Source of the DNA: Ectothiorhodospiraceae bacterium WFHF3C12
Lineage (GTDB): Bacteria; Pseudomonadota; Gammaproteobacteria; Nitrococcales; Nitrococcaceae
DNA length: 36,488 bases
Direction: 5' to 3'
Assembly (NCBI GenBank): GCA_013519935.1
Contig: JACDUA010000047.1
Span: forward strand, 1 to 36,488
Shown here: piece after piece, positions 16,457-24,835 of the stretch
How positions within the stretch are numbered: the first letter of the stretch is position 1
Layout: each line of letters begins with the position of its first letter
Program-made: the position numbers and the translations under genes
The notes under the pieces: generated by a model
Told to the model about the DNA's origin: nothing
Databases searched by the model: none
The model's input: only the letters and a program-made list of their open reading frames with translations

Positions 16457-17134
16457 ATGGATGCCGATTTCTGGAACGAGCGCTGGGAGAAGGGGGAAAC
16501 GGGCTGGCACGAAGGACGCCCCAATCCCTATCTGGTGCAACACTGGGAGCGCCTCGCGCTGCCCCCGGGGAGCACCGTTCTGGTGCCCTTGTGCGGGAAG
16601 AGCGTCGACCTGCTCTGGCTGCGCGAACGCGGGGCACACGCCGTGGGCGTCGAGCTCAGCGGCATCGCCGTGCGCGACTTCGCCGAGGAGTCGGGACTGA
16701 CGCTGAACGCGCGGCGCGACGGCGCGTTGACTCGACACTTCACCGGGGGGCTGGAGCTGTGGGAGGGCGATATCTTCGATCTATCGCCCGGGCAGCTTCC
16801 GGCCATCGACGCGGTGTTCGACCGTGCGGCGCTCATGGCGCTGCCCTCGCGAATGCGCGGCCCTTATGCCCGTCAGCTCCAACGCCTCGCCCCCGCGGCC
16901 CGGGCGATGCTGATCGTGACCACATACTCGCCGCAGGCCTCGGACGAGCGCCCGCCGTTCTCCGTGGATGCCGACGAGATCCGCGCCCATTTCGGCGAGA
17001 CGTACCGCGTCGAGGTGCTGGAGACGAAGGACATACTGGCCGACTTTCCGGCCCTGCAGCGGCGTGGGTTCCGGAGCCTGACGGAAACCGCCTACCAGCT
17101 CGTGCGACGGGACGAATCGAAACCGACCGGGTAA
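16457..17134 (+). CDS. tpm: Thiopurine S-methyltransferase family protein
   Basis: 225 residues. The N-terminal FWNERWEKGETGWHEGRPNP is diagnostic of bacterial TPMT, followed by the SAM-binding motif VLVPLCGKSVDL (41-52) and the acidic turn GVELSG (64-69). FDRAALMALP (120-129) and the C-terminal ETAYQLVRR also match. It is a soluble SAM-dependent methyltransferase that, in pseudomonads, methylates tellurite, selenite or thiopurines; the natural substrate here is unknown. It is preceded by a good promoter overlapped by the shared palindrome, so it may be co-regulated with the acyl-CoA genes, which is unexpected. The ribosome-binding site is weak. Confidence 0.93.
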   Translation: MDADFWNERWEKGETGWHEGRPNPYLVQHWERLALPPGSTVLVPLCGKSVDLLWLRERGAHAVGVELSGIAVRDFAEESGLTLNARRDGALTRHFTGGLELWEGDIFDLSPGQLPAIDAVFDRAALMALPSRMRGPYARQLQRLAPAARAMLIVTTYSPQASDERPPFSVDADEIRAHFGETYRVEVLETKDILADFPALQRRGFRSLTETAYQLVRRDESKPTG

Positions 17135-17138
17135 GCCC

Positions 17139-17158
17139 GCGCCGGCCCGTGCCGGCGC
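17139..17158. terminator. Hairpin between convergent tpm and SDR genes
   Basis: GCGCCGG (17139-17145) / CCGGCGC (17152-17158), perfect 7-bp stem with 6-base loop, 4 bp after the tpm stop. No T-run on either strand. Could terminate both convergent transcripts weakly. Confidence 0.4.
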
Positions 17159-17209
17159 CTGGACACCCCTGGAGATGAGGCGAGCCATCTACCGCGCCCG
17201 CCCCGCCGA

Positions 17210-18082
17210 TCACCCGCGCTTGGCGCGGTCCTTATCGTTCTGCGCCTGTATGGCCTCACGCGCCTCCCGCCACTGGTCATCGGTCCATTCGCGCAGCTCG
17301 TAGAAATTGCCGCCGTGGGCCAGGGCGCCGGCGCCGTCCATCATGATCGACTCACCCGTGAGCCAGGGGCAGCCGTCGGAGAGCAGGAACGTCGCGAGAT
17401 TCTGCAGCTCCTCGATGGAACCCACCCGGCCCATGGGATTGGCCCGGGCCGAGCGCTCTCCGGGGGCCTCGCCCGGGTTGAGGCGCTTGCTCATGCCTTC
17501 GGTGGGGATCTCCCCAGGGCCGATGGCGTTGAGACGGATGCCGTAGCGGCCCCACTCCGTGGCCAGGGACTTGGTCATGGTGTGCACCGCAGACTTGCTC
17601 ATGGCCGACGGCACCACGAAGGGCCCGCCGTTGAGCACCCAGGTGGTCACGATGGAGACCACGCTGCCCGGATGCCCGCCGCTTATCCAGCGCTTGCCCA
17701 CCGCCTGGGTCACGAAGAAGGTGCCGTGCATGACGATGTTGGCGATGGCGTCGAAGCCGCGCGGCGAGAGATCCTCGGTGCGGCTGATGAAATTGCCGGC
17801 GGCGTTGTTGACCAGGCCGGTCAGCGGACCGTCGGCGAAGATCTGCTCCACCATGTCGTCGACGGCCTGGGCGTCGCGGATATCCAGGCCGAAGGTCTTC
17901 ACCGTACCGCCGTGCTGGGCCATGAGGGCCTCGGCGGTCTCGTCGCAGACCGCCTTGCGCCGCCCGCAGATGTAGATGTCCGCGCCCAGCGACAGGAACT
18001 TCTCGGCCATGCCCTTGCCGAGACCCGTGCCGCCGCCGGTGACCAGAATACGCTGGCCCTGGAAGAGGTTGTCCTGAAACAT
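17210..18082 (-). CDS. 2,4-dienoyl-CoA reductase-like SDR (DECR1 type)
   Basis: 290 residues. The cofactor loop TGGGTGLGKG is at 15-24, and Arg41/Arg42 after beta-2 suggest NADPH. The classical SDR Tyr is replaced by Ser159 in PSAMSK, with Lys163 kept. This Ser-x3-Lys arrangement and the segments FVVPSA, EWGRYGIR and ITG-like WLTGESIMMDG resemble mitochondrial DECR1, which reduces 2,4-dienoyl-CoA. The auxiliary Tyr of DECR1 aligns with Trp148 here. The start at 18082 has GGAGGG 5 bases upstream; an earlier TTG is unlikely. It is 33 bp behind the ligase gene, so the two form an operon. The enzyme would serve unsaturated or methyl-branched acyl chains. Confidence 0.9.
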   Translation of the reverse strand: MFQDNLFQGQRILVTGGGTGLGKGMAEKFLSLGADIYICGRRKAVCDETAEALMAQHGGTVKTFGLDIRDAQAVDDMVEQIFADGPLTGLVNNAAGNFISRTEDLSPRGFDAIANIVMHGTFFVTQAVGKRWISGGHPGSVVSIVTTWVLNGGPFVVPSAMSKSAVHTMTKSLATEWGRYGIRLNAIGPGEIPTEGMSKRLNPGEAPGERSARANPMGRVGSIEELQNLATFLLSDGCPWLTGESIMMDGAGALAHGGNFYELREWTDDQWREAREAIQAQNDKDRAKRG

Positions 18083-18115
18083 TGCGTCCCTCCGGTTGCT
18101 CAATACGCCGAGGAT

Positions 18116-19654
18116 TCAATCGCCCGTCCGGAGACGCTCCCGCAGCGCGACCTTGTCGACCTTGCCGGGCCCGGTGACGGGCAACGCGTCGAGGAAATCG
18201 ACGCCGCGCGGCACCTTGTACCCGGCGATGTGCTCGCGGCAGTGCGCCTGCAGCGCCTCCACGGTAACCGACTCGCCCTCCCGCGGCACCACGAAAGCGT
18301 GCACGGCCTCGCCCCAGCGCTCGTCCGGCCGGGCCACCACGGCGCAGGAGAGCACGGCGGGATGCCCCGCGAGCACCTGCTCCACCTCGGTGGAATAGAC
18401 GTTCTCCCCGCCGGTGACAATCATGTCCTTGCGCCGGTCCACCAGGTAAAGATAACCCTCGGCGTCGAAATAGCCCACGTCGCCGGTGCGCACGCTCCAG
18501 CCGTCCGGCATGGTCTCGGCGGTCAGCTCGGGCTTGTTCCAGTAGCCGAGCATCGCGTTCAGGCCGCGGGCGTGGATCTCGCCGATCTCCCCGGGCGGCA
18601 GGCGGTTGCCGGCATCGTCGGCGGCGAACACCTCGACGTAGGGCGTCGCCCGTCCGGCGGATCGCGTCAGCCCCCGCGCCATGGCCTCGGGCGTGTGGTC
18701 CTCGTCGCGCAGTACCGTCAGCGGCATGATCTCGGTCTGGCCGTAGACCTGGCACAGCCGTGCCTGGGGCAGGCGTTCCGCCACCCGGGCCAGCAGCGCC
18801 TCCGAGATGGGCGAGCCGCCATAGCGGATGTAGCGCAGGCGGCTCAGGTCGTAGCGCTCGAAATCCGGATGCTCCACGAGCATCTGGATCATGGTCGGCA
18901 CCAGGACGGTGTGGCTTACGCGCTCGGCCTCGAACAGCCGCATGGCGGCCACCGGCTCGAAGGCCGGCAGCACCACCACCGGGTTGCCGTAGGCCATGTT
19001 CATCAGCACCACGCTCAGCCCGGTGACGTGGAACAACGGCGTGGTCAGGCAGGCCCGCTCGCCTTCCAGGAAGAAGCGGTCGCCCTGGAGCGCGGCGGCG
19101 GCGTGGCTGAAGGCCGCGTGGGACATCATCACGCCCTTGGAGCGCCCGGTAGTACCGCCGGTGTAGTTGATGATGGCGGCCCGGTGGGGATCGTCGTTGG
19201 CCTCCGCCACGGGCGCCGCGGCCGCGGCTTCATCGGAGGAACTGGCGCCTTCCGGCGGGCCATCGTCGTCCAGGTAGAGCACCACCGCCAGCTCCGGGCA
19301 CGCCTCGCGGAGCGCCGGAAGGTGGCCGGCGAAGGCGCCGTCCACCGCCAGGATGCGGGCGCCGCAGTCATTGATGGCATAGCTCAGCTCGGCGGCGCTC
19401 CAGCGGATGTTGAGGTTGTTGGCGATGCCGCCGCCCCAGATCGCCCCGAGCATGACTTCCACGGCCCGGTCGGAGTTCAGCGACAGGATGGCCACCCGGT
19501 CGCCGGCGGCCATGCCCTGCTCGCCGAGCCATCCCGCCATGCGGCTGACGCGCTCGCGCAGCGCGCCGTAGCTGGTCTCGCGGCCGTTGCAGATCAGCGC
19601 CGGCGCCTCGGGGGTGAGCCAGCTCCACTTGTTCAGCCCATAGGTCAGATACAT
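18116..19654 (-). CDS. AMP-dependent acyl-CoA synthetase/ligase (ligase 1)
   Basis: 512 residues. ANL-superfamily motifs are complete: P-loop YTGGTTGRSKG (164-174), YGQTE (304-308), RTGD (389-392), hinge region DRRKDMIVTGGENVYSTEVE (406-425), and the catalytic Lys498 in GPGKVDKV. It activates a carboxylic acid to acyl-AMP and then acyl-CoA; soluble, FadD/fatty-acyl-like. The ATG at 19654 is chosen over a GTG eight codons upstream because GGGAGG ends 6 bases before it. First gene of a two-gene operon with the dienoyl-CoA reductase, divergent from an acyl-CoA dehydrogenase across the operator-like palindrome at 19775. Substrate unknown. Confidence 0.93.
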   Translation of the reverse strand: MYLTYGLNKWSWLTPEAPALICNGRETSYGALRERVSRMAGWLGEQGMAAGDRVAILSLNSDRAVEVMLGAIWGGGIANNLNIRWSAAELSYAINDCGARILAVDGAFAGHLPALREACPELAVVLYLDDDGPPEGASSSDEAAAAAPVAEANDDPHRAAIINYTGGTTGRSKGVMMSHAAFSHAAAALQGDRFFLEGERACLTTPLFHVTGLSVVLMNMAYGNPVVVLPAFEPVAAMRLFEAERVSHTVLVPTMIQMLVEHPDFERYDLSRLRYIRYGGSPISEALLARVAERLPQARLCQVYGQTEIMPLTVLRDEDHTPEAMARGLTRSAGRATPYVEVFAADDAGNRLPPGEIGEIHARGLNAMLGYWNKPELTAETMPDGWSVRTGDVGYFDAEGYLYLVDRRKDMIVTGGENVYSTEVEQVLAGHPAVLSCAVVARPDERWGEAVHAFVVPREGESVTVEALQAHCREHIAGYKVPRGVDFLDALPVTGPGKVDKVALRERLRTGD

Positions 19655-19770
19655 GAACGGCCTCCCGCGGTCAGCCACCCGCGTCCGGCGCGGCGTATCC
19701 CGGGACGGTAGCGCCGCGGCCGGGGGCCGTCTTGCGCCGATTGGCTGCCCGCCATGCCGCCGGCCCGGCG

Positions 19771-19792
19771 CTTGACCAACCAGTTGCTCAAG
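19771..19792. promoter_or_regulatory. Operator-like palindrome between ligase 1 and acyl-CoA dehydrogenase
   Basis: The core ACCAA-CCAG-TTGCT (19775-19788) is extended by CTTG and CAAG to a 22-bp palindrome in which nine of ten arm positions pair (CTTGACCAAC / GTTGCTCAAG). It lies in the 231-bp divergent gap. A possible plus-strand promoter is TTGCTC (19784-19789), 18-bp spacer, TACGTT (19808-19813), which would overlap it. This -10 is weak. Confidence 0.65.
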
Positions 19793-19885
19793 CGTGCCGG
19801 TATGGTCTACGTTCTAGGCTCCGCGTAACCGGCTGCCACGGCATCGGGCGCCGGAACCCATCGACGCCAGACAGAGAGCGGTCTC

Positions 19886-21040
<1,155 letters not shown>

Positions 21041-21050
21041 GGTCCGCGGC

Positions 21051-21076
21051 CCGGGGCCCCCGAACGGGGCCCCCGG
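21051..21076. terminator. Strong hairpin between convergent dehydrogenase and TetR genes
   Basis: CCGGGGCCCCCG (21051-21062) / CGGGGCCCCCGG (21065-21076), an 11-bp GC stem with one C-C mismatch. Symmetric, so it can form in both transcripts. No T-run. Confidence 0.5.
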
Positions 21077-21083
21077 CATCGCC

Positions 21084-21746
21084 CTAGCGTACCGTCGACG
21101 CCGCCATGCCGCCCCGCGGCGCCCCATCGCTGCGATAGGGCAGGACCAGCCGCAGCACCTCGTCGCACAGCGCTTCCAGCGTCATGGGCCCGTCCGGGCG
21201 GTACCAGGTGGAAGTCCAGTTCAGCGCACCGGCAAGCAGCCGCCGCAGGAGGAACGGGTCCATGCTCATGTAGCCGGCGTCCCGCGCCTCCCGGAGCACC
21301 TGCAGCCAGAGCTGCTCGTATTCGTCGCGCAGCTGGAGGATTTCCGTCTGTCCCTCCGGCGAGAGGCTGCGCCACTCGTAGACCAGCACGGCCCAGGCCT
21401 CGCCCGTCTCGCCGTTGGTGGCGTAGAGCTCCCAGCCGATCAACGCCCGCAGCCGGTCCTCCAGGCTCTCGGCGGCCTCCAGGGCGGCGCGCATGCGGCT
21501 GAGATTGAGAATGATGCTCTCGCGCATCACCGTCCGCAGGATTTCGTCCTTGCTGCGGAAATGATGGAAGATGCTCCCCGGCAGGATGCCCACCTCGCGG
21601 CCGATATCACGCACCGTGGTGCGCTCGAAGCCGTGCTCGCGGAACAGGTGCGCGGCCTTGCTCAGCAGCTGTCCCTTGGGGCTCGATGGGTCCGTGATGG
21701 CCCCGCTGGCGATGAGCTGATTCTTGATGTCCTGGGTGATGCTCAC
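21084..21746 (-). CDS. TetR/AcrR-family transcriptional regulator
   Basis: 220 residues from a GTG start (complement of 21744-21746), with AGGA about 9 bases upstream. The N-terminal HTH is about 27-75: a short helix, TTVRDIGREVGI (43-54) as HTH core, then GSIFHHFRSKDEIL (57-70), the TetR signature. The C-terminal ligand domain ends NWTSTWYRPDGPMTLEALCDEV, resembling the KstR2/FadR-like TetR group whose ligands are acyl-CoAs. It is the only TetR-type gene in the window and is therefore the best candidate to bind the five ACCAA-N4-TTGGT palindromes. However, no copy lies in its own promoter region, so autoregulation by the same site is not evident. Confidence 0.92.
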   Translation of the reverse strand: MSITQDIKNQLIASGAITDPSSPKGQLLSKAAHLFREHGFERTTVRDIGREVGILPGSIFHHFRSKDEILRTVMRESIILNLSRMRAALEAAESLEDRLRALIGWELYATNGETGEAWAVLVYEWRSLSPEGQTEILQLRDEYEQLWLQVLREARDAGYMSMDPFLLRRLLAGALNWTSTWYRPDGPMTLEALCDEVLRLVLPYRSDGAPRGGMAASTVR

Positions 21747-21816
21747 GTCTGGCTTCCTGACTGAATTGCCCGCATCTTAGCGCCTCCCCCGACCCGTGCC
21801 AAAGCACCGTATGGGC

Positions 21817-21956
21817 GGCCGGCTGAACCCGGCCGGTACCAGCAAGTCTACGCAAGACGGTCCACCCACCCGTTGCTACGGTCGATCGGACGTTCTACGG
21901 GCCCGGCGGTCCCCGGCATTCAACCGGGGATGGGGCCGCCCGGTCCGGATCGACCG
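21817..21956 (+). promoter_or_regulatory. Structured region in the TetR / ligase 2 divergent gap
   Basis: Three dyads are visible in this 272-bp gap: GGCCGG-CTGAAC-CCGGCC (near 21817-21834), CCCCGG (21911-21916) / CCGGGG (21924-21929), and an enclosing pair CGGTCGATCGGAC (21879-21891) / GTCCGGATCGACCG (21943-21956) that matches with one extra base. The last two nest into one long hairpin about 60 bases before the ligase ribosome-binding site. Either a leader structure or operator sites. No shared ACCAA-type palindrome and no clear promoter is seen here. Confidence 0.35.
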
Positions 21957-22018
21957 ACGCGTTCGCGCCTACAAAAACCGAACAGCGCGAAAGCACGCAT
22001 TTCGAGGAGGAGAGAGGC

Positions 22019-23587
22019 ATGTCGGAACAGGCTACCGCGGCGAACGATGTCCATTTTACCGGCGGGATCGGTGAATGGCTGCGTTATCACCGGGAACAGC
22101 ACCCGCAAAACGAGGCGCTGATCTTCGGCGACACGCGGCTCGATTACGGCACGCTGAACAGCCGGGTCAATCGCGTGGCGCAGGCCCTGGCGGCCCGGGG
22201 CGTCGACAAGGGCGACCGGGTGTCGCTGCTGATGCTCAACAGCAACGCCTTCCTGGAAACCTTCTTCGCCTGCGCCAAGCTCGGCGCCATCGCCGTGCCA
22301 CTGAACTTCCGGCTCAGCCCCGGGGAAATCAGCTTCATTCTCGCCGACGCCGGGGCCCGGGTGATCGTCTATCATCCGCGGTTCACGCCGCTGTTCGAGT
22401 CCATCCGCGGCGAGACGGCGCTGGAGCACGGCATCGCCGTCTGCGGCCCCGACGAGGCCCCTCTCGATGGGGACGCGGACTACGAGCGCACCATCGCGGA
22501 GCAGCCGGACGCCGAGCCGCAGGCCCTGGTGCGGCAGGACGACCCGCTGATGATGATGTACACCTCGGGCACCACCGGCAAGCCCAAGGGCGCCGTGCTG
22601 ACCCACGCCAATCCGACCTGGATCACGCTGAACACCCAGCTCAGCGAGCTGGCGATCCGCTCGGACGAGAACATCCTGACCGTCGCCCCGCTGTTCCACA
22701 TCGGCGGGCTGGCGATCCATACGCTGCCGGCGCTGCACCTGGGCGGCAAGACCATCCTCCACGCCATGTTCGACCCGGAGGAAACCCTCCGCACCATCGA
22801 GCGGGAGCGTGTTGGGGCGCTCTTCCTGCTGCCGGCCATGTGGCAGGCCCTGACCCAGGTACCGAATTTCGATGACTACGACCTCTCCTCGCTGCGCTAC
22901 CTGGTCTCCGGCGGCTCGCCCTGCCCGATTCCGGTCATCGAGTTCTTCCAGGGCCGCGGGCTGCCGTTCATCGAAGGCTTCGGCATGACCGAGACCACCG
23001 CCAGCGCCTGCGTGCTGGGCAATGCCGATGCCGTGCGCAAGAACGGCTCGGTGGGCAAGCCGCTCACCCACGTGCAGATGCGCATCGTCGACGAGGACGA
23101 CAACGACGTGGCCCCCGGCGAGACCGGCGAGCTGGTGCTGCGCGGCCCGAGCATCTTCAAGGAATACTGGAACCGGCCGGAGGCCACGGCCGACGACTGC
23201 CGCAACGGCTGGTTCCACAGCGGCGACCTGGCCCGCCAGGACGAAGAGGGCTTCTACTACATCGTCGACCGCAAGAAGGACATGCTCATCTCCGGCGGCG
23301 AGAACGTCTATCCCACCGAAGTGGAGCAGGTGCTGTACAAGCATCCCAAGGTCCAGGAGGTGGCGGTGATCGGCGTCCCCGACGAGCGCTGGGGCGAGGT
23401 GCCCATGGCGCTGGTGGTGCCGCCCCAGGGCGAGACCGTCACCCTGGAGGAGATCGAGGACTATTGCCGCGACAAGCTCGCCCGCTTCAAGACGCCGAAG
23501 CACCTGGCCGTGCTGGAGGAGCTGCCCCGCACGGCCACCGGCAAGGTGCTCAAGCGGGAGCTGCGTCAGGAGTACGCGCCGCAGTGA
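22019..23587 (+). CDS. AMP-dependent acyl-CoA synthetase/ligase (ligase 2, FadD-like)
   Basis: 522 residues. P-loop YTSGTTGKPKG (181-191), GMTE (322-325), HSGD (400-403), DRKKDMLISGGENVYPTEVE (417-436) and catalytic Lys509 in ATGKVLKR. All ANL-family motifs are canonical, so it should be fully active in forming acyl-CoA through acyl-AMP. GAGGAGG (22004-22010) gives a strong ribosome-binding site 8 bases before the ATG. It opens the plus-strand block that runs through the acyl-CoA dehydrogenase, AtuA-family protein and TRAP transporter. Closest by motif to medium/long-chain FadD and 2,3-type acid:CoA ligases. Substrate unassigned. Confidence 0.94.
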   Translation: MSEQATAANDVHFTGGIGEWLRYHREQHPQNEALIFGDTRLDYGTLNSRVNRVAQALAARGVDKGDRVSLLMLNSNAFLETFFACAKLGAIAVPLNFRLSPGEISFILADAGARVIVYHPRFTPLFESIRGETALEHGIAVCGPDEAPLDGDADYERTIAEQPDAEPQALVRQDDPLMMMYTSGTTGKPKGAVLTHANPTWITLNTQLSELAIRSDENILTVAPLFHIGGLAIHTLPALHLGGKTILHAMFDPEETLRTIERERVGALFLLPAMWQALTQVPNFDDYDLSSLRYLVSGGSPCPIPVIEFFQGRGLPFIEGFGMTETTASACVLGNADAVRKNGSVGKPLTHVQMRIVDEDDNDVAPGETGELVLRGPSIFKEYWNRPEATADDCRNGWFHSGDLARQDEEGFYYIVDRKKDMLISGGENVYPTEVEQVLYKHPKVQEVAVIGVPDERWGEVPMALVVPPQGETVTLEEIEDYCRDKLARFKTPKHLAVLEELPRTATGKVLKRELRQEYAPQ

Positions 23588-23589
23588 CG

Positions 23590-23646
23590 CGGGGGTCGGC
23601 CCCCGGCATCCTTAGCGGGACGGTCCGGTGCATGCGCCGGGCCGTC
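23590..23646 (+). other. Two stem-loops between ligase 2 and the next acyl-CoA dehydrogenase
   Basis: CGGGGG-TCGG-CCCCCG (23590-23605) starts 3 bp after the stop, and GACGGTCCGG (23619-23628) / CCGGGCCGTC (23637-23646) follows, a 10-bp stem with one G-U pair and an 8-base loop. They could attenuate read-through or protect processed mRNA ends inside the 87-bp gap. No T-run. Confidence 0.4.
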
Positions 23647-23674
23647 CATTCCAGACAGAGCCAGAGGACCATCA

Positions 23675-24823
23675 ATGTCTCCGGACCACAGCCCCTTCTA
23701 TACCGAGGAGCATCTCGCGTTTCGCGACAGCCTGCGCAGCTTCGTGGCCAAGGAAATCGAGCCCCATGCCCACGAATGGGATGAGGCGGGCAGCTTCCCC
23801 CGCGAGCTCTACGCCAAGGCGGCGGACATCGGGCTGATCCCCCTGGGCTTTCCCGAGGAGCTCGGCGGTATCGAGGCGGACCTGTTCTATCTCATCATCG
23901 CCTCCCAGGAGCTGGCACGGCCGGGGCTCGGGGGGCTGTCGGCCAGCCTGATGAGCCACAACATCGGCACGCCGCCCATCGTCCGCGCTGCCCGCCCCGA
24001 GGTCCGGGAGCGGGTCGTCCCCGGCATCCTCGCCGGGGAGAAGATCAGCGCCCTGGCCATCACCGAGCCCGGTGGCGGCTCCGACGTGGCCGCCCTGCGC
24101 ACCACGGCGAAACGCGACGGCGACGAGTACGTGGTCAACGGCTCCAAGACCTTCATCACCTCCGGCATGCGCGCCGACTATTACACCGTGGCGGTGCGCA
24201 CCGGCGAGCCGGGCCACAGGGGCATTTCGCTGCTGCTCATCGAACGCGACCGCTCCGGGTTCAGCCGCACCTCCCTGGACCGGAAGATGGGCTGGTGGTG
24301 CTCGGATACCGCCACGCTGTATTTCGACGACTGCCGGGTGCCGGCGGAGAACCTCCTCGGCGAGGAGAACGCCGGCTCGCGGCTGATCATGGAGAACTTC
24401 AACCACGAGCGCATCTTCATGGCCGCCGGCTGCAACGGTTTCGCCCAGGCCTGCCTGGACGAGGTGGTCGACTACGCCCGGCAACGCCGGACCTTCGGCC
24501 AGCCGCTCATCGAGCACCAGGTGATCCGCCACAAGCTGGCCGACATGGTGATGCGCATCAATGCCACCCAGGGTTACCTGGAGAACGTGGCCTGGCGGGT
24601 CGAGAACGGCGAGAACCCGGTGGCGGACACCTGCCTGCTGAAGAACCAGGCGACGCTGACCATGGAGTTCTGCGCCCGGGAGGCCGTGCAGATCCTGGGG
24701 GGCGCCGGCTATCTGCGCGGCCCCAAGTCCGAACGCATCTACCGCGAGGTCCGGGTCAACGCCATCGGCGGCGGCGCCGAGGAGATCATGCGCGACCTGG
24801 CCTCGCGCCAACTCGGATTCTGA
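23675..24823 (+). CDS. Acyl-CoA dehydrogenase (third in window), IVD/LCAD-type base position
   Basis: 382 residues. Motifs: ITEPGGGSD (129-137), FITSG (160-164), LGGAGYLRGP (341-350). As in the 19886 enzyme, the YEGT Glu is absent (IGGGAEE at 364-370) and Glu245 in FNHERIFMAA occupies the helix-G catalytic position. Two Trp at 207-208 in the beta domain (KMGWWCSDT) are unusual and lie near the acyl pocket in family structures. The ATG at 23675 has AGAGGA about 8 bases upstream. Next gene (AtuA family) starts 12 bp downstream, so co-translation is likely. Probably acts on the CoA ester made by ligase 2. Confidence 0.94.
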   Translation: MSPDHSPFYTEEHLAFRDSLRSFVAKEIEPHAHEWDEAGSFPRELYAKAADIGLIPLGFPEELGGIEADLFYLIIASQELARPGLGGLSASLMSHNIGTPPIVRAARPEVRERVVPGILAGEKISALAITEPGGGSDVAALRTTAKRDGDEYVVNGSKTFITSGMRADYYTVAVRTGEPGHRGISLLLIERDRSGFSRTSLDRKMGWWCSDTATLYFDDCRVPAENLLGEENAGSRLIMENFNHERIFMAAGCNGFAQACLDEVVDYARQRRTFGQPLIEHQVIRHKLADMVMRINATQGYLENVAWRVENGENPVADTCLLKNQATLTMEFCAREAVQILGGAGYLRGPKSERIYREVRVNAIGGGAEEIMRDLASRQLGF

Positions 24824-24835
24824 ACGGAGCACGCA

